DNA of 64,000 bases, from assembly GCF_006542665.1 (NCBI RefSeq), contig NZ_AP019735.1:868001-932000 (forward strand), in the 5' to 3' direction. This DNA is from Alistipes communis. GTDB taxonomy: Bacteria; Bacteroidota; Bacteroidia; Bacteroidales; Rikenellaceae. The position numbers and the translations under genes were made by a program. Below the pieces are notes generated by a model, which worked only from the letters and a program-made list of their open reading frames with translations, had not been told where the DNA came from and did not search any database. This document shows, one piece after another, positions 8,426 through 16,254 of this stretch. Every line of letters starts with the position of its first letter. The first letter of the stretch is position 1.

Positions 8426-9850
8426 TCATTTCGTTCGCGGCAGAAACTCCCTGACCTCCACCGAGCGGCGGATGTAGTCGCGCATCCGGGCGAGCGACCC
8501 CACCAGCCCCAGCGCACGCGCCTGCACCATGACGTTGCCAATGGCCGTCGCCTCCGACGGGCCGGCCACGACGGGAATCCCGCAGGCGTCGGCCGTAAGC
8601 TGGTTCAGCAAATCGTTCTGCGCGCCGCCGCCGATCACGTGCAACCGCTCGATGGCGAAGGGCGCCACGCCGCGCAAGTTGCCCAGCACCTCGCCGTAGC
8701 GGGCGGCCAGGCTCTCGAAGATGCAGCGCACGAGCGCCGCATCGTCCGCCGGCGGGACCTTGCCCCGGCCGCGGCACCAGTCGCGGATCGCCGCCGGCAT
8801 GTCGGCCGGATGCGCGAAGGCCTCGTCGTCGGGATCGATGCGCGTCCGGCCCGGCTCGGCGGCGGCAGCCATGGCCATGATCTCGGCGTAGGTATAGGTA
8901 CGCCCCTCCTTCGCCCAGATGCGGCGGCACTCCTCCAACAACCACATGCCGGTGATGTTTTTCAGGAACCGCGTCGTACCGTCCACGCCGCCCTCGTTGG
9001 TGAAGTTCATCGCGCACGACTCCTCCGTGATGACCGGAGCGGGCAACTCGATGCCCATGAGCGACCACGTGCCCGACGAGAGATAGGCGAAGCGCTCGTC
9101 GGCAGCGGGCACGGCGGCGATGGCCGAAGCGGTATCGTGTCCCGCCACGGCGAAGACCTCCACACGCCCCAGTCCCGTGCGGCGAGCCACCTCGTCGCGC
9201 AGCACGCCGACACGCTCGCCGGGCATCACCCGTCGGGCGAACAGCGATGCGTCGACGCCGGCCGCACGCAACAGCTCCCCGTCCAGCTCCCGCGTGCGGG
9301 GATTCATCAGCTGCGAGGTGGAGAGGATCGTATATTCGCACACCTGTTCGCCCGTAAGCAGGTACGACAGCGCATCGGGCATGAAGAGCACATGCTCGGC
9401 GGCCGCCAGCGCGGGGTTGTGCTCGCGGTTGAGTGCGTAGAGTTGGTAGAGCGAATTGAAATTCATCACCTGAATGCCCGTCTTCGCATAGACGCTTTCG
9501 CGAGGCACCGTACGGAAAAACTCTTCCGGCACTCCGTCGGTATAGGGATCGCGGTAGGCGCGCGGAAGCCCCAGCAGATCGCCGTCGGGATCCACGCAGG
9601 CGAAATCGACGCCCCACGTATCGATGCCGATCGAGTCGATCCGTTCGCCGCGGCCGCCCGCGACGCTCAATCCCCTCAGAATCTCCTCGTAGAGGGCGTG
9701 AATGTCCCAATAGAAGCGGCCGTCGATCTCCCGCATACGGTTCGGGAAACGGTGCAGCTCCTCCATTCGGAGCCGGTCGCCCCCCGCACGGGCCAGAATC
9801 ACCCGGCCGCTGGTAGCGCCCAGGTCGACACCGATTATATTTTTTTGCAT
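8426..9850 (-). CDS. rhaB: Rhamnulokinase
   Basis: This FGGY-family sugar kinase (474 residues) phosphorylates L-rhamnulose to L-rhamnulose 1-phosphate. The N-terminal phosphate-binding VDLGATSGR at about residue 6, DTWGVDFACVD, AGHDTASAIAA, SSGTWSLMGIE and the C-terminal VIGGGAQND are all present. It is the first gene of the operon, and its promoter region faces the AraC regulator across 110 bp. Confidence 0.96.
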   Translation of the reverse strand: MQKNIIGVDLGATSGRVILARAGGDRLRMEELHRFPNRMREIDGRFYWDIHALYEEILRGLSVAGGRGERIDSIGIDTWGVDFACVDPDGDLLGLPRAYRDPYTDGVPEEFFRTVPRESVYAKTGIQVMNFNSLYQLYALNREHNPALAAAEHVLFMPDALSYLLTGEQVCEYTILSTSQLMNPRTRELDGELLRAAGVDASLFARRVMPGERVGVLRDEVARRTGLGRVEVFAVAGHDTASAIAAVPAADERFAYLSSGTWSLMGIELPAPVITEESCAMNFTNEGGVDGTTRFLKNITGMWLLEECRRIWAKEGRTYTYAEIMAMAAAAEPGRTRIDPDDEAFAHPADMPAAIRDWCRGRGKVPPADDAALVRCIFESLAARYGEVLGNLRGVAPFAIERLHVIGGGAQNDLLNQLTADACGIPVVAGPSEATAIGNVMVQARALGLVGSLARMRDYIRRSVEVREFLPRTK

Positions 9851-9891
9851 AACGTGAAAAAGCGGTTTGAGGTTAGAGTCTTTATTTGATA

Positions 9892-9899
9892 CAAAAATA
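9892..9899 (-). promoter_or_regulatory. -7 box of the rhaB promoter
   Basis: TATTTTTG on the minus strand matches TAnnTTTG and lies 41 nt before the rhaB ATG. There is no good -33 TTG at the right distance, as expected for a promoter that depends on an AraC-type activator. Confidence 0.55.
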
Positions 9900-9912
9900 C
9901 CGAAGAAAGTAT

Positions 9913-9920
9913 TATCTTTG
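9913..9920 (+). promoter_or_regulatory. -7 box of the rhaR promoter
   Basis: TATCTTTG lies 40 nt before the ATG of the AraC-family gene. The nearest TTTG (9885-9888) is 24 nt upstream, slightly too far for the usual 19-21 nt. Confidence 0.55.
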
Positions 9921-9927
9921 TTATAAC

Positions 9928-9956
9928 ATTTGACAAATTACTTTTCAAATCTGACA
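9928..9956. promoter_or_regulatory. Putative AraC-type operator: two direct half-sites
   Basis: ATTTGACA (9928-9935) and ATCTGACA (9949-9956) are direct repeats 21 bp apart, two helical turns, as AraC-family dimers usually bind. They lie upstream of the rhaB -7 box, centred roughly 45-70 bp before its expected start, and inside the rhaR leader. This suggests activation of rhaB and autoregulation. Confidence 0.5.
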
Positions 9957-9960
9957 CGTT

Positions 9961-10851
9961 ATGGGCTCTTTCCCGCAAAGCATCGTCCACTACCTGCCCG
10001 TCACCGACCACGACGAGCGGTGGGGCATCGTCTGCACCACGGCGGGGTACCAGAACGTTCCGCCCGGCAGCCCCTATCCCCTGACGCAGCATCCCGACAG
10101 CTACTCGTTCACCCGCTCGCGGGGGCGCGTGCTCGGCGAATACCAACTGCTCTACATCGTCTCGGGACAGGGCGAATTCCGCTCGGCCTCCTCGCCCGCC
10201 GCGCCCGTGAAAGCCGGCACGGTGGTGATGCTCTTCCCCGACGAATGGCACACCTACGCACCCGACCCCGAAACGGGCTGGGAGGAGTGGTGGGTGGGAT
10301 TCCGCGGCGAAAACATCGACCGCCGCGTGGCGGAAGGCTTCTTTTCGCCGAAGACGCCGCTGCTGCATATCGGCCACAGCGCCGGCATCGTGAGCTGTTA
10401 TCAGGAGATCATCCGCTCGGCCGAGGAGGAGCGCAAAGGCTTCCAGCAGCTCGTCACGGGCATCGTGCTTCACCTGCTGGGTTCGGTGCTCTTCAAACGC
10501 GACAACCTGCAATACCTCGACAACCCGATCGTCGAGAAGATCAACCGCGCCCGCGAAATGATGCGCCGCCACATCGGCGACAACCTCCCGCCCGAAGAGA
10601 TCGCGCGGCGGCTCAACATCGGCTACACGTGGTTCCGCCGTACGTTCCGCGCCTACGTGGGCATCGCCCCGGCGCAATACCAGTTGCAACTGCGCCACAA
10701 CAAGGCCCGGGAGCTGCTCACCACGACCGACCGCACCGTTTCGGAGATCGCCGCCGAGCTGGGATTCGAGAACGTCAGCCAGTTTTCGGCCTTCTTCCGG
10801 CAGCGCGAAAAGATCACCGCCACGCAGTACCGCAGCAAATACGGATTCTGA
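9961..10851 (+). CDS. rhaR: AraC-family regulator of the rhamnose operon
   Basis: The 296-residue protein has an N-terminal cupin-like ligand domain (about 1-165, with GSPYPL, YQLLYIVSGQGEF and FPDEWHTYAP) and a C-terminal pair of helix-turn-helix motifs (about 195-293, with PPEEIARRLNIGYTWFRRTF and VSEIAAELGFENVSQFSAFF). It is divergent from rhaB across 110 bp holding paired half-sites. The same arrangement in Bacteroides thetaiotaomicron has a rhamnose-responsive AraC activator. The specific ligand here is inferred from context only. Confidence 0.88.
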   Translation: MGSFPQSIVHYLPVTDHDERWGIVCTTAGYQNVPPGSPYPLTQHPDSYSFTRSRGRVLGEYQLLYIVSGQGEFRSASSPAAPVKAGTVVMLFPDEWHTYAPDPETGWEEWWVGFRGENIDRRVAEGFFSPKTPLLHIGHSAGIVSCYQEIIRSAEEERKGFQQLVTGIVLHLLGSVLFKRDNLQYLDNPIVEKINRAREMMRRHIGDNLPPEEIARRLNIGYTWFRRTFRAYVGIAPAQYQLQLRHNKARELLTTTDRTVSEIAAELGFENVSQFSAFFRQREKITATQYRSKYGF

Positions 10852-11120
10852 CCGCAGCAGGCGACCGCTTTTCGGCAAGCGCATCTCAGCACCTTCCGTC
10901 GAAAAGGGGTACCGAAGACCGCGAGGCGAAAATGCGCGGGAATTCGCCGCGCACCTCGCAGAACGATCACGAAAGACTGCGCCGTTGCGGCGCAAAGGAT
11001 TGCGCAGCTTCGACTACGGCGGCTCGGAAAAGTCCGCGAACGGCCTCTGCGCTCGCCTGCTGAACGTCGTTTTGCGCCCGCTCAGTGAGAACCGCTGTCC
11101 GATCCCGACGGAGGTGCCCT

Positions 11121-11164
11121 GCGGACACTTTTGGCACCGCCTTTCGGTGACAAAAGGCGGTAAA
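11121..11164. repeat. Competing-hairpin repeat, copy 2
   Basis: Almost identical to 520-563. Stem B is ACCGCCTTT (11136-11144) with AAAGGCGGT (11153-11161): relative to copy 1, an A-T pair has become G-C on both arms. Stem A (CTTTTG-CACC with GGTG-CAAAAG) is unchanged. Confidence 0.7.
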
Positions 11165-11231
11165 TGCGATCGGCTGCAATCGAAGAGCGGCCGCGGACTG
11201 ACAAAGGAAAATCGTACTTTGGCTGCGCCGT

Positions 11232-11293
11232 AGATACTCCGTCTCGGCAAAAAGCAAATAAAATTTGCTTTTGCCCTCGGCTTAATCGTATCT
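11232..11293 (-). repeat. Palindromic intergenic element, copy E3
   Basis: Outer stem AGATAC (11232-11237) pairs with GTATCT (11288-11293). A long inner hairpin pairs GGCAAAAAGCAAAT with ATTTGCTTTTGCC, with one bulge. The right outer arm overlaps the sdaA -7 box. Confidence 0.75.
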
Positions 11294-11296
11294 TTG
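11264..11296 (+). promoter_or_regulatory. Promoter of sdaA
   Basis: TTTG (11264-11267), a 21-nt spacer and TATCTTTG (11289-11296). The ATG at 11301 follows after four bases, so the mRNA is probably leaderless. The -33 box sits in the inner hairpin arm of element E3. Confidence 0.7.
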
Positions 11297-11300
11297 CCGC

Positions 11301-12509
11301 ATGAAAAGCATCAAAGAACTCTATCGTATCGGCACCGGCCCTTCGAGCAGCCACACCATGGCGCCCCGCCGCGCCGCCGAACAGTTCCTCGCACGCCATC
11401 CCGAAGCGGCGGCGTTCCGCGTGACGCTCTACGGAAGCCTCGCCGCGACGGGCCGCGGCCACATGACCGACCGTGCCATTATCGACACGCTGCTGCCGAC
11501 CGCCCCCGTCGACATCGTGTGGCAGGCACGCGAGTTCCTTCCCTTCCATCCCAACGGAATGCGTTTCCAGGCGCTCGACACCGCCGGCACCCCCACCGAC
11601 ACATGGACGGTTTACAGCATCGGCGGCGGCGAGCTGGCCGAAGAGGGCGTACCGCCGCGGCAGGCGGAGGAGATTTACGAAATGAACACGCTCGACGAAA
11701 TCCTCGCCTGGTGCCGCCGCACGGGCCGCACCTATTGGGAATATGTCGAGGAGTGCGAGTCGGACGACATCTGGGACTACCTGGCCGAAATCTGGCAGGC
11801 GATGCGCGAAAGCGTCGAGCGGGGGCTTGACCACGAAGGCGTCCTGCCCGGTCCGCTGCACCTCACGCGCCGCGCCGCGACCTACCACGTGCGCGCTTCG
11901 GGCTACAAGCAGAGCCTTCAATCGCGCGGTCTGGTCTTCGCCTACGCATTGGCCGTAGCCGAAGAGAACGCTTCGGGCGGACGGATCGTAACGGCCCCGA
12001 CCTGCGGGTCGAGCGGTGTGGTGCCGGCCGTGTTGTACCATCTTCAAAAGAGCCGCGGTTTCTCCGACGCACGCATCTACCGCGCGTTGGCCACGGCCGG
12101 CCTGTTCGGCAACGTCGTCAAACACAACGCCTCGATCTCGGGCGCCGAGGTGGGTTGCCAGGGCGAGGTGGGCGTCGCCTGCGCCATGGCGGCCGCCGCA
12201 GCCAACCAGCTTTTCGGAGGCAGCCCCTCGCAGATCGAGTATGCCGCCGAAATGGGGCTCGAACACCATCTGGGCATGACCTGCGATCCCGTATGCGGAC
12301 TGGTGCAGATCCCCTGCATCGAACGCAACGCCTACGCTGCGGCCCGCGCGCTCGACGCCAACCTCTATTCGGCCTTCACCGACGGCGGACACCGCGTCTC
12401 GTTCGACCGCGTGGTCGAGGTGATGAAACAGACGGGGCACGACCTTCCCTCGATCTACAAGGAGACGGGCGAGGGCGGACTGGCACGGGAGTACGATCCC
12501 GACAAGTAA
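11301..12509 (+). CDS. sdaA: L-serine ammonia-lyase (single-chain, iron-sulfur type)
   Basis: The 402-residue cytoplasmic enzyme deaminates L-serine to pyruvate and ammonia. The N-terminal beta-chain domain starts MKSIKELYRIGTGPSSSHTM; the alpha-chain domain follows from about residue 190. Cysteines for the [4Fe-4S] cluster are visible in APTCGSSGVVPAV, GCQGEVGVACAM and MTCDPVCGLVQIPC. The ATG at 11301 is the only start that fits. It is convergent with the dihydroorotate-dehydrogenase-like gene, with a shared hairpin between them. Confidence 0.95.
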   Translation: MKSIKELYRIGTGPSSSHTMAPRRAAEQFLARHPEAAAFRVTLYGSLAATGRGHMTDRAIIDTLLPTAPVDIVWQAREFLPFHPNGMRFQALDTAGTPTDTWTVYSIGGGELAEEGVPPRQAEEIYEMNTLDEILAWCRRTGRTYWEYVEECESDDIWDYLAEIWQAMRESVERGLDHEGVLPGPLHLTRRAATYHVRASGYKQSLQSRGLVFAYALAVAEENASGGRIVTAPTCGSSGVVPAVLYHLQKSRGFSDARIYRALATAGLFGNVVKHNASISGAEVGCQGEVGVACAMAAAAANQLFGGSPSQIEYAAEMGLEHHLGMTCDPVCGLVQIPCIERNAYAAARALDANLYSAFTDGGHRVSFDRVVEVMKQTGHDLPSIYKETGEGGLAREYDPDK

Positions 12510-12516
12510 CAATGCG

Positions 12517-12544
12517 GGGCGGAACTCTCGACAGAGTTCCGCCC
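12517..12544. terminator. Bidirectional hairpin between convergent genes
   Basis: A 12-bp perfect stem, GGGCGGAACTCT (12517-12528) with AGAGTTCCGCCC (12533-12544), has loop CGAC. No T-tract follows on either side, but it sits between two convergent stops. Confidence 0.65.
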
Positions 12545-12564
12545 TGCTGCCTTGTCCGAAAAAA

Positions 12565-13539
12565 TCAATCCTTTCCGGGGAAATACTTCATGTACTGCAC
12601 GCGCTGGAAAAACTCCGAGTCGCTCTTGCCGAAACCGAGCCGGCCCTTGAATTCGTCGAGCGCCGTGATGCCGTGACGCGCCGCCCAGGCGTCGATCCAC
12701 TCATTCATGCGCGCGATCACATCGAAACCTTCGCGGTGGATCGCCGTGCAGACCTCGACGGCCGCAGCACCGCAAAGAAGCGCCTTGACCGCCGCCTCGC
12801 CGTCGTGCACGCCCGTCGAAACGGCGAAATCCATACGCGGCAGCGCACCGACGCAGATCGCCGTCGTGCGCAATACGTTGCGCAACTCCGACGCTTCGCT
12901 GTAAGGCGACCCTTCGACGAAGGTCATCCGCTCGACATCCACGTCCGGTTCGAAGAAACGGTTGAACAGCACCGCACCCTTCACCCCGACGCTCTCCAAC
13001 GCGGCAGCCATCGCCACGACGTTCGTGAAACGCATCGCGAGTTTGACCGAAACGGGAATCTTCACCTCGGCGCAGACACGCTGGGCGATCGTCACATAGA
13101 GCCGTTCGAGCTCCTGCGACGAACGTGCGGCGTCGACGGGCTGGATGAAGATGTTCAGTTCGAGCGCCGAGGCTCCGGCCCGAGCCATCGCGGCGGCGTA
13201 TTCGATCCACTCTTCGCCCGCGGCCACGCAGTTGATGCTGGCGATGACGGGAATCCGCGTCGCACGCCGCGCATCGGCGATCAGTTGCAGAAATCCCGCT
13301 TTGTAATCCTCGCCCAGATAACGTTGCAGATAGTCGCCCGCATCGCCGTAGGGCGAATCGGAATATTGTTCGAGCGAAGCGGCGTGGTGCAGGATCTGCT
13401 CCTCGAAGATCGATTTCAGAACCACCGCGCCCGCTCCGGCGGCGGCGCACTTCTCGATATTGGCGAGCGTCGCCGTATAGGGCGAACTGCTCACGACGAT
13501 CGGGCTGTCGAGTTCCAGTCCGAGATAGGTAGCTTTCAT
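12565..13539 (-). CDS. Dihydroorotate dehydrogenase-like protein
   Basis: The 324-residue TIM-barrel flavoprotein belongs to the PyrD-like family. The start MKATYLGLELDSPIVVSSSP, NIEKCAAAGAGAVVLKSIFE, ASINCVAAGEEW, ALELNIFIQP and the phosphate-binding GALPRMDFAVSTGVHDGE fit the FMN barrel. These proteins often accompany, but are not, the main pyrimidine DHODH, and their true substrate is not established. The frame extends upstream to 14079, but the ATG at 13539 follows a perfect promoter and gives the family length. Confidence 0.85.
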   Translation of the reverse strand: MKATYLGLELDSPIVVSSSPYTATLANIEKCAAAGAGAVVLKSIFEEQILHHAASLEQYSDSPYGDAGDYLQRYLGEDYKAGFLQLIADARRATRIPVIASINCVAAGEEWIEYAAAMARAGASALELNIFIQPVDAARSSQELERLYVTIAQRVCAEVKIPVSVKLAMRFTNVVAMAAALESVGVKGAVLFNRFFEPDVDVERMTFVEGSPYSEASELRNVLRTTAICVGALPRMDFAVSTGVHDGEAAVKALLCGAAAVEVCTAIHREGFDVIARMNEWIDAWAARHGITALDEFKGRLGFGKSDSEFFQRVQYMKYFPGKD

Positions 13540-13573
13540 GGGCTTATGCTGTTGCTGTTTGATTTCGACCCTC

Positions 13574-13605
13574 CAAAGGTAGCGATTCGCCCCCGCATTT
13601 CCAAA
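13574..13605 (-). promoter_or_regulatory. Promoter of the dihydroorotate-dehydrogenase-like gene
   Basis: On the minus strand, TTTG (13605-13602), a 20-nt spacer and TACCTTTG (13581-13574). The ATG lies 34 nt downstream of the -7 box. Confidence 0.75.
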
Positions 13606-13735
13606 TACCACCTCTAAAAACCGCGGCAGCCAGCCGATGTTCCGTATCGACATGTTCAGCAGGCACGCTCCTGAGTCGGTCCGACTGCGACCGGACAAAT
13701 ACCTTCCCCCGAAAACAGCACTACACGCTGATTCC

Positions 13736-13773
13736 GGGGGAGGCCGGGTGTTGGAGCCCGAGAAAAGAAGATT
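13736..13773. repeat. 38-bp exact repeat, copy 1
   Basis: Identical to 24877-24914. Both copies lie downstream of minus-strand genes, and both border a CCCCCG/CGGGGG inverted pair (here 13696-13701 with 13735-13740). Confidence 0.7.
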
Positions 13774-13789
13774 AGAGAGAGAGTATTGT

Positions 13790-14566
13790 TTAACCAAACA
13801 GTTCGTTGAGCACCTTAGCCAGCCGGTACGAAGCCTTGATGAGCTGGTGATCCAACAAACCGATCGCTTTGTTGCAGAAGGACAGGCCCAACTTGTCGCC
13901 GGGTGCGGCCCAGTCGTAGATGACCGCACACTCGCGCCGGCTCTCGGCGAACCAGTCGTCGGGCGTACCGGCAGCCAATGCTTCCCGCTCCCGCCGTGAA
14001 TAACGGTCGAGCTGGTGTTTGTATTCCATGTAGCCCCAGCGGTGCTTGCGGTCGAGGATACCGCCGTCGAAGAGTGCATGGTACTGCGTATCGACGCCGT
14101 AGAAGAGCACGCGCATACGGCTCTGCTGGTAGTTGACGTGCGACGGACAGTGCATGTCGCCTACCAGATGGATCACGTAGCGCAGGTTGACCACGACGGT
14201 CGAATCGTCGAGATTACGGTAATCCCTCAACCGTTCGATCGCACGGTTCAGTTCACGCAGCACATTGGGTTCGAGTGGGTTGCCGGCGGCATCCTTCGTG
14301 GGTTCGCCCTTGCCGTAATCCACGTGCCACCAGTTGGTCATCTCGTAACCGGGTTCGGCACGGTAGTCGTCCATCCACGACGCGTCGTAGACGATCGAAT
14401 GGCCCAGATACCGTTCGATCACGGCTTTCGCACGTTTGGTCAGATGCGTCTCGGCGATGTAGGCCACGGCGTCGTGGCCCGACTTGCCCCACGCCAGCGC
14501 ACTCTGCACGAAGCAGAGCGCCGCAAACGCGAGCAACAACGTTTTTTTCATAACGGGGTTCTTCAT
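13790..14566 (-). CDS. S1/P1-type nuclease (zinc-dependent), secreted
   Basis: The 258-residue protein has a signal peptide (MKKTLLLAFAALCFVQSALA). Cleavage would leave an N-terminal Trp (WGKSGHDAVAYIAE), which in this family ligates zinc. Further zinc-site motifs are NWWHVDY, LVGDMHCPSH and the late HALFDGG. Family members degrade single-stranded nucleic acids or act as 3'-nucleotidases; some relatives are phospholipases C. It would release phosphate or nucleosides in the periplasm. Either the first ATG or the one five codons later (14551) could be used. Confidence 0.85.
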   Translation of the reverse strand: MKNPVMKKTLLLAFAALCFVQSALAWGKSGHDAVAYIAETHLTKRAKAVIERYLGHSIVYDASWMDDYRAEPGYEMTNWWHVDYGKGEPTKDAAGNPLEPNVLRELNRAIERLRDYRNLDDSTVVVNLRYVIHLVGDMHCPSHVNYQQSRMRVLFYGVDTQYHALFDGGILDRKHRWGYMEYKHQLDRYSRREREALAAGTPDDWFAESRRECAVIYDWAAPGDKLGLSFCNKAIGLLDHQLIKASYRLAKVLNELFG

Positions 14567-14667
14567 AGTTATCGGTTATCGTTCTTCACCCCGCCCGCCG
14601 CCGTTCTCCGACGGCGGCGCGGGCAGGACAAAGATTAGGAAAAGTCGAATACAGAAGCAGCTAAGGC

Positions 14668-14698
14668 AAAGATAGCAAAAGTCGAGCGCAGAAGCAAG
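14668..14698 (-). promoter_or_regulatory. Promoter of the S1/P1-type nuclease gene
   Basis: On the minus strand, TTG (14698-14696), a 20-nt spacer and TATCTTTG (14675-14668). The leader of about 95 nt contains a GC-rich hairpin at about 14590-14623. Confidence 0.7.
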
Positions 14699-14730
14699 CG
14701 TCAGCTTGATTATGCCGAGACGAAGTATCT
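14671..14730 (+). repeat. Palindromic intergenic element, copy E4
   Basis: Outer stem AGATA (14671-14675) pairs with TATCT (14726-14730); inner stem CAAGC pairs with GCTTG. Conserved AAGTCGAGCGCA and TATGCCGAG strands are present. One outer arm is the complement of the nuclease gene's -7 box. Confidence 0.7.
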
Positions 14731-14769
14731 AAGGCCAAGCCAAAAATAGCAAAATGTCGCAGCCGACCG

Positions 14770-16182
14770 CTATTCGACGTCGCATTCGTATTGCAGGATC
14801 GACGCCAGTCGGTTGCCCGACGCAGCTGACGTATGGGTCGCAATGCCCAGATAGAGCTTCCGCCCCTGTTTGAGCTGCATCCCCTCGCCTTCGCAATAGC
14901 AGTTCTTCGCATCGAGCAACGTGCTCAGGCTCGGGAAGTCGGAGCAGGCGGCCACCCGCGTGCGGGGGCAGACCAGTTTGCCGGTATAGTCGAACACGGC
15001 CACATAGGCCACCGAACCGTCGTACAACTCGCCCGTCTGCTGGATCGCCTGTCCTTCGTACCAATAAACGTAGTCGCCCCACACGGCCTGTCCCTGGTGG
15101 CTGTACGAATAGACCTGGTGCGTCTGGCCCGTATTGAGATAGCTGGGCAGACGGAACGATCCGAGCGGCGTCAGGCGGTTGAGATTGCGTACCTCGACCG
15201 AGGTCGTCTCGGTCTTCTTCTCGGTGACGCCCTCGGCAGCCGTTTCACCACCCCACGTGCGGGTGATCTCTACCGTCTCCTTGCCGAGCGCCAGCACGGC
15301 GTCGAGGTCGTAGATCACATTGTGGCGCATGTCCGTCGTGCGGCAGCCGATAAGCAGACGGCGGTTCACAAAGTCGATCGAAGGTTGCACGTCGCGCACC
15401 GTCCACGTCGTACCCGCGGCGTCGACATACTCGCTCATGTAGAACGTGTCGCCGGCGTAGTGGCTCAGCACCGCGCCCTTCTGGTAGCGGATGCGCGAGA
15501 AGGTGAGGTTGTTGGTGTAGTCCGTTCCCGAAAGCGTACCGTTGGAGTTCACCCACACGTAGTCGCCGTCGTCGGCCCGCTCGGCCACGAGCAGCGTGCC
15601 ATGACCGAACCATTGGAGTTTCATGTAGTCGTCCGACGGGGCTTCGTTGCGTTTCTGGCGTCCCAGCGCCACCATCCACCTGTTGCCGGTCTTCGTGTCG
15701 CCGACGCTCTGCGTGTAATAGATGTAGCCGTTCTCGTCGTAAAAGTCGAAGCACTGCATGATCGTTCCCTTGTAGGGCAGCTGATTGCTCGAAAAGATCA
15801 TCTGCTGCGACAGCCCCTCCGACAGGGCCGCCGTCGGATCGGGCAGCGACGAGGTGCTCTCCACCACCGAAACCAGGCACCGCGCCAACCGGTTGTCGCC
15901 GTAGAAGGCGCGTACCTCGGTCGAACCGGCACTGACGCCCGTCACCACTCCCGACTGGTCGACGGTGGCCACCCGTTCGTCGACCGATTTCCATTCGTAT
16001 TGTACGTCGTCGTAGAAGGGATCGGAGATCGGCACGAGACGGTAGCTCTTCCCGATACCGAGCGTGATGCTGTTGGGTTCGAAACGCAGGGAGTACATCA
16101 CGAGCTCCTTGTCGTCGTCGCTGCAACCGATCGCTGCGAAGAGCGTCGCCAGCAGCAAAACCATGCGATTGATCGTTTTCAT
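14770..16182 (-). CDS. Lipoprotein with N-terminal Ig-like domain, function unknown
   Basis: The 470-residue protein has a lipoprotein signal (LLATLFAAIGC, Cys at about residue 20). Residues about 30-105 form a bacterial Ig-like (Big_2) domain, with VATVDQSGVVTGVSAGSTEV. The rest (FSSNQLPYKGTIMQCFDFYD, YIYYTQSVGD, LQWFGHGTLLVAERADDGDY, RKLYLGIATHT) reads like repeated beta-propeller blades and faintly recalls TagC/helveticin-type propellers; that comparison is a guess. It is the last gene of the left SusCD module, 72 nt after the BACON lipoprotein, and takes the place that a GDPD lipoprotein has in the right module. It probably acts at the cell surface in ligand handling. Confidence 0.75.
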   Translation of the reverse strand: MKTINRMVLLLATLFAAIGCSDDDKELVMYSLRFEPNSITLGIGKSYRLVPISDPFYDDVQYEWKSVDERVATVDQSGVVTGVSAGSTEVRAFYGDNRLARCLVSVVESTSSLPDPTAALSEGLSQQMIFSSNQLPYKGTIMQCFDFYDENGYIYYTQSVGDTKTGNRWMVALGRQKRNEAPSDDYMKLQWFGHGTLLVAERADDGDYVWVNSNGTLSGTDYTNNLTFSRIRYQKGAVLSHYAGDTFYMSEYVDAAGTTWTVRDVQPSIDFVNRRLLIGCRTTDMRHNVIYDLDAVLALGKETVEITRTWGGETAAEGVTEKKTETTSVEVRNLNRLTPLGSFRLPSYLNTGQTHQVYSYSHQGQAVWGDYVYWYEGQAIQQTGELYDGSVAYVAVFDYTGKLVCPRTRVAACSDFPSLSTLLDAKNCYCEGEGMQLKQGRKLYLGIATHTSAASGNRLASILQYECDVE

Positions 16183-16254
16183 CGTTTTATATCTGGTTTT
16201 TTCATTCGACGTTACCGGACGGAGCGGAACCGGTCCGCTCCGCCCGGACGTTTG

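Larger units (their letters stand above)
10852..11300. other. Repeat-rich intergenic block upstream of sdaA
   Basis: No convincing gene is present. After the rhaR stop there is a nested hairpin at 10921-10959 (outer stem GCGAGG/CCTCGC, inner GCGCGG/CCGCGC), which may act as a terminator, and another at 10978-10994. Then come the competing-hairpin repeat (11121-11164), a segment shared with 738-800 (from 11189) and the palindromic element E3 that carries the sdaA promoter. Confidence 0.6.
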
